Source of the DNA: a virus
Strand: one strand, 5' to 3'
IMG/VR virus record: IMGVR_UViG_3300037264_002857
Coordinates: 1 to 22,008 of that record
DNA: 22,008 bases
In this document: in pieces, positions 19,901 to 22,008 of the stretch
Layout: every line of letters starts with the position of its first letter
How positions within the stretch are numbered: the stretch's first letter is position 1
The notes under the pieces: model-generated
Database searches by the model: none
What the model was told of the DNA's origin: nothing
What the model saw: the letters and a program-made list of their open reading frames with translations, nothing else
Position numbers and translations under genes: made by a program

Positions 19901-22008
19901 GCGCGGGAGCACCGAGAAGGTGTCGGTGATCGGCGTGCCACTCAGCGCGAGGAACATATTCATGTCCGGGTTCCACCGCTCGACAGCGCGACTGATCTCG
20001 TTGTCGTTGGCGATGTTGTGCGCTTCGTCCACGACCATGCCGTCGAAGAGCCCCGTGGCCTTCATAAGCTCGTTGTGGTCGCGGAAGTACTCGTAGCCGA
20101 TCACGACGCCCTGATTCTCGTCGGCCCACGGGTTCCAGATCGTAGGGTCGTGCTTGACGGCTCCCTTCCACTCTCGGAGAGCGCGCTCGATGTACGCCTC
20201 CTGCGATTCGCTCTTCCCCTGCGCGGGAGGCGGGAACATTCGCAGCGCGCCTGCCACAGCGCCCGTGCCGACCAGAGTCGCCGGCTTCCCGGTGAAGGCG
20301 AGGATCTCGTCCTCCCAGTTGTTCGGGACGTTCGGCGGGACGACGTAGATGACCTTCTTCTTGACCCGATTCGGATGCGGCTTCCCCGGATCGTCCTTGA
20401 CGGTCAGGTTCCGCATCATCTGCGCTGCTGCGATGGCGAGCGCGGTCTTGCCGGTGCCCATGAAGTGCGCGGCGTAGAGGCGGCCACCGTTCGCTGCGAG
20501 ACGCTGGAGCGCCTCGATGCGATGCGGCCCCGGCTGCATCCCGTTCGGGCCCGAGACCATGCCCTTCAGCACGCCCTCGGGGTTGATGTTGCCGTCCGCG
20601 TCCACGAGGTCTTCCGGCGCGGGCCACGGGGCTCCCGTAGAGCGCACGGTGAACTCCCTCGCGAGAGTCTGCTGCTCGTCCATCATCGCCGCAGCGCGCG
20701 CTTCCATCACGAAGCCGCCGATCGCAGCGCGGAACTCAGGCAAGTCCTTCGGAGAGATCACGAGTTCGATGCCGGGGCCCATCTCGCCGACGACCGTCAC
20801 GCCGCGCTTCCGCTTCCTCGGGGGCAGGCCGATCATCCGCACGCCGGGCATCGTGGAGAGGTGCGCCAGCGAGATGCTGCCGTCCGAAGGGGCCAGAATC
20901 TTCATCACACCGCTCGTGCTGCGGTCGGTGCTGCCTCGGCGCACCTCGTCGGCGTACAGAAGCACGTCGCGCTTCAGAGGCTCGACGAATCGCTTCTCGA
21001 CGGTGGGCCTGCCGGGAAGCTCGCTCTCGTCGGTCGCAGAGACGCGCGTCGTCGTCATGCGGCCCTTCGGGAGCCCGGCTCCCTGGCCGGGGAGTACCTG
21101 CACGACGTAGGCGCGCTTCGTCTTGCCCTTCTCCGTGTAGTCCTTGCGCTCGACGAAGCGCGCCATCACGCGCTTCGCGACCCCGTGGTGGTTCGTCGCC
21201 GTGACCCAGACCAGCGCGTGCTTCTTGATCTTGCGCCGCGTCGGCGCGTTGACCTTCACCCCGCCCACCCCGACGATCTCGTCCATGCGATCGATGATCT
21301 GATCGATGCGAACGCGGTCCGACATCGGCAGCCCGAGCTTCCGATTCCAGTACGTGCCCTTCACGCGCGGAGGCCCAGCGCCGTCGAACTCCACTTCGAA
21401 GTGGACGATCGCGTCGCCCTTCTTCGAAGGGACACTCACCCAGGTGCTCGGAGGCTGCGGCTGCGACGCCGCCAGGCGCATGAGGCGCTGAATGTCGAAC
21501 AGATCGCGGATGACCTCGCCGCTCGGGTTGATCAGTTGCGCGAAGAGCGGGTCGGTGAACTGCCCGCGCGCGAACTTCGCGTTGCGGCGCAGAAGCGATT
21601 CCACGTCCACCTTGAACTTGCGCGCGAGCGACGCGGGAGAAATCTCCCCGTCTTCCGACGAGAGCTTGTAGGGAAGCCACTCCGTCGCCAGCTTGCCCTC
21701 CTTGGTCTTCACCTGGGCGGGCGCGAGAATCGTCTGTCCTGCGGCGAAGGGGTCCGACTCGCAGACGGTGAGCCGGAGGGTGGTCCCGTCCGGGTTCGTC
21801 TGCTCGTAGACCGTCGCAGTCCGCAGTGGTTCGAACTTGCCAGTGGTCGGATCGAGCGCGGTGAGGATCTTGGACGTGCGCGTCTTGTGGTCGTACTGGC
21901 GCGCGACCCACGGCTGGTACTCTGCGGGGCGGATTCCTCCGAACTTGAACGTCCCGCTCTTCTGGACGTACTCGGTGAAGTTGACCTCGACGGGAACCCA
22001 ATCGTGCC
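16961..22008 (-). CDS. Giant SF2/SNF2-like helicase (N-terminus outside window)
   Basis: An open frame of at least 1,681 codons from the window edge to the TGA at 16961-16963; the first 98 codons come before the first GTG (21712) and have no stop, so the gene begins outside. Helicase motifs, numbered from the edge: Walker A MGTGKT near residue 516 (20444-20461), DEAH near 660 (20018-20029), SGTP motif III near 689, QFILFGNRVG (motif IV-like) near 1118, ATDAANVGLNW (motif V) near 1343, QRMTRAAR (motif VI) near 1372. Motifs III and IV are about 430 residues apart, with an acidic/Lys-rich linker (ESETGAETGDVDESG, then KKKAKK), which is a large insertion. The ~500 N-terminal residues are unassigned. 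It lies next to head genes, and could be a virion-associated or antirestriction (DarB-like) protein; this is inference. Confidence 0.9.
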   Translation of the reverse strand, partial: HDWVPVEVNFTEYVQKSGTFKFGGIRPAEYQPWVARQYDHKTRTSKILTALDPTTGKFEPLRTATVYEQTNPDGTTLRLTVCESDPFAAGQTILAPAQVKTKEGKLATEWLPYKLSSEDGEISPASLARKFKVDVESLLRRNAKFARGQFTDPLFAQLINPSGEVIRDLFDIQRLMRLAASQPQPPSTWVSVPSKKGDAIVHFEVEFDGAGPPRVKGTYWNRKLGLPMSDRVRIDQIIDRMDEIVGVGGVKVNAPTRRKIKKHALVWVTATNHHGVAKRVMARFVERKDYTEKGKTKRAYVVQVLPGQGAGLPKGRMTTTRVSATDESELPGRPTVEKRFVEPLKRDVLLYADEVRRGSTDRSTSGVMKILAPSDGSISLAHLSTMPGVRMIGLPPRKRKRGVTVVGEMGPGIELVISPKDLPEFRAAIGGFVMEARAAAMMDEQQTLAREFTVRSTGAPWPAPEDLVDADGNINPEGVLKGMVSGPNGMQPGPHRIEALQRLAANGGRLYAAHFMGTGKTALAIAAAQMMRNLTVKDDPGKPHPNRVKKKVIYVVPPNVPNNWEDEILAFTGKPATLVGTGAVAGALRMFPPPAQGKSESQEAYIERALREWKGAVKHDPTIWNPWADENQGVVIGYEYFRDHNELMKATGLFDGMVVDEAHNIANDNEISRAVERWNPDMNMFLALSGTPITDTFSVLPRMVRLVTAGRVDLGSEEEFAERYLVGSAVMKKAGSKNPPLTDLNPQRVGELSALLYPLMHIATTQDVKGKTMPNVLLDENKPAHMIGQQARMHRLSMARFTPEEQKLMEQSGAIGSDETYALGADGRRKVNVARSISNCLAYKAPDQRETLTYESVVTTETKTGKISETRVTRQFILPSHAMMTTAKPEGWGGKWPTFKDVENGVVEQGYHTVLKEYYERLFGVTYESVEGKAIPKDLLDGVKRGDYFTPTGAPWGAVVNPDYGPEGMISRGVLGDDGKILPIVEETMVGGVKHTLEIPVGKRWIRDPNSKANGLFYAEEDWISTGRFNDTGESETGAETGDVDESGAPGAKKKAKKDTAGKQRPTDPALSVQRSTKRRKQRAEFDLAVTSGNAKTDELRAYMDNALRDDNLGPDQQFILFGNRVGSSFRVMEAQLRRSGFQDVNEALGNADASTAEDKALRPRKYFVTYAGKGATLGNRDLNSEIFRQKLDQFGHKTGQSIFVFRTMNGGTRAAPKVGEMREGWSRGQRSRIEGAFQDPTRKTKAGDPVGLEVPMRVTSVEVPGPDGETRVEQRFLYESEMKPKDKAEFSRLEKERRGGSPERKKEIDGELRALADRYWSSRSPLTEHYQYVLNNTQCMIATDAANVGLNWPAPKLIMYDSLFSPMDEWQRMTRAARMLDAAVTGPAKKYIAKIDAKLAAMEAETGLKEYGPENSLQAVEDAIESLDESDRHELLKMPGGRADQIVEAIFSKRAMDKIAALRPLIGTQLRQKGQVPDPDLPAQGDPTKPKYNWIPPEAIQESDVTNEILRNHVSAFEARILRARMYLIDVKRLTTSVNVPEMKEIVRTDPETGKKKRMMIPSGEWTVESPTMPERSQLMQGRAKMVPYEAGLRLFSTAQPHKTNYDYLATTARSLGDVSILPERIAAEAKARDARAAAKASGKKSGSRKSVPIPRTATAKKSEPYTRFFIPTRVLRGEA

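Noticed and set aside
19077-20627. 516-residue minus-strand frame inside the helicase
   Set aside because: Arg/Gly-rich reading of an alternative frame of the helicase; the helicase motifs all lie in the other frame.

Overview
This window is part of the virion (structural) gene cluster of a contractile-tailed bacteriophage or prophage with a strongly GC-rich genome. Every convincing gene lies on the minus strand, so the cluster reads from base 22008 down to base 1. The genes are packed head to tail with short gaps or 4-base stop/start overlaps, and most have clear GGAGG-type ribosome binding sites. The best-supported identities are a prohead serine protease, a scaffold-like protein and a major capsid protein in the usual order, followed downstream by a tail sheath, a tail tube, a tail assembly chaperone made by frameshifting, and the start of a tape measure protein. 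Sheath plus tube indicates myovirus morphology. The host cannot be named: base composition and codon use (mostly G or C in third positions) point only to a high-GC bacterium. No integrase, tRNA, portal or terminase gene lies inside the window. Portal and terminase are expected beyond base 22008, and the rest of the tape measure and the baseplate before base 1.

Region 1 (22008 to 16428): a very large SF2/SNF2-like helicase open at the window edge (at least 1,681 residues), a 97-residue unknown and a 77-residue zinc-ribbon protein. This block ends in a strong rho-independent terminator (16331-16368). Region 2 (16308 to 13057): protease, acidic scaffold-like protein and major capsid protein, the last apparently carrying an inserted Ig/FN3-like domain. 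Region 3 (12970 to 9809): small head-associated proteins, an unrecognised beta-rich protein, a membrane/coiled-coil protein with a tiny partner, and a probable head-tail adaptor with an FN3-like N-terminus.

Region 4 (9812 to 6071): a neck-like protein fused to a collagen-like segment and an appendage-type C-terminal domain, then four fibre- or decoration-like proteins. They sit between the head and tail modules rather than after the baseplate, which suggests head or neck appendages. Region 5 (6052 to 1): small neck and tail-completion genes, sheath, tube, the chaperone pair joined by a probable +1 frameshift, and the tape measure N-terminus. The products would act in sequence: protease and scaffold shape and mature the capsid, adaptor and neck proteins close it, and the sheath/tube/chaperone/tape-measure set builds the tail.

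The points most worth a second look are the giant helicase beside the head genes, the TTT-C +1 frameshift in the tail chaperone with a prfB-like context, a terminator only 22 bases before the protease start codon, a possible hairpin-split ribosome binding site at 11398-11430, and the collagen-bearing neck/appendage fusion.
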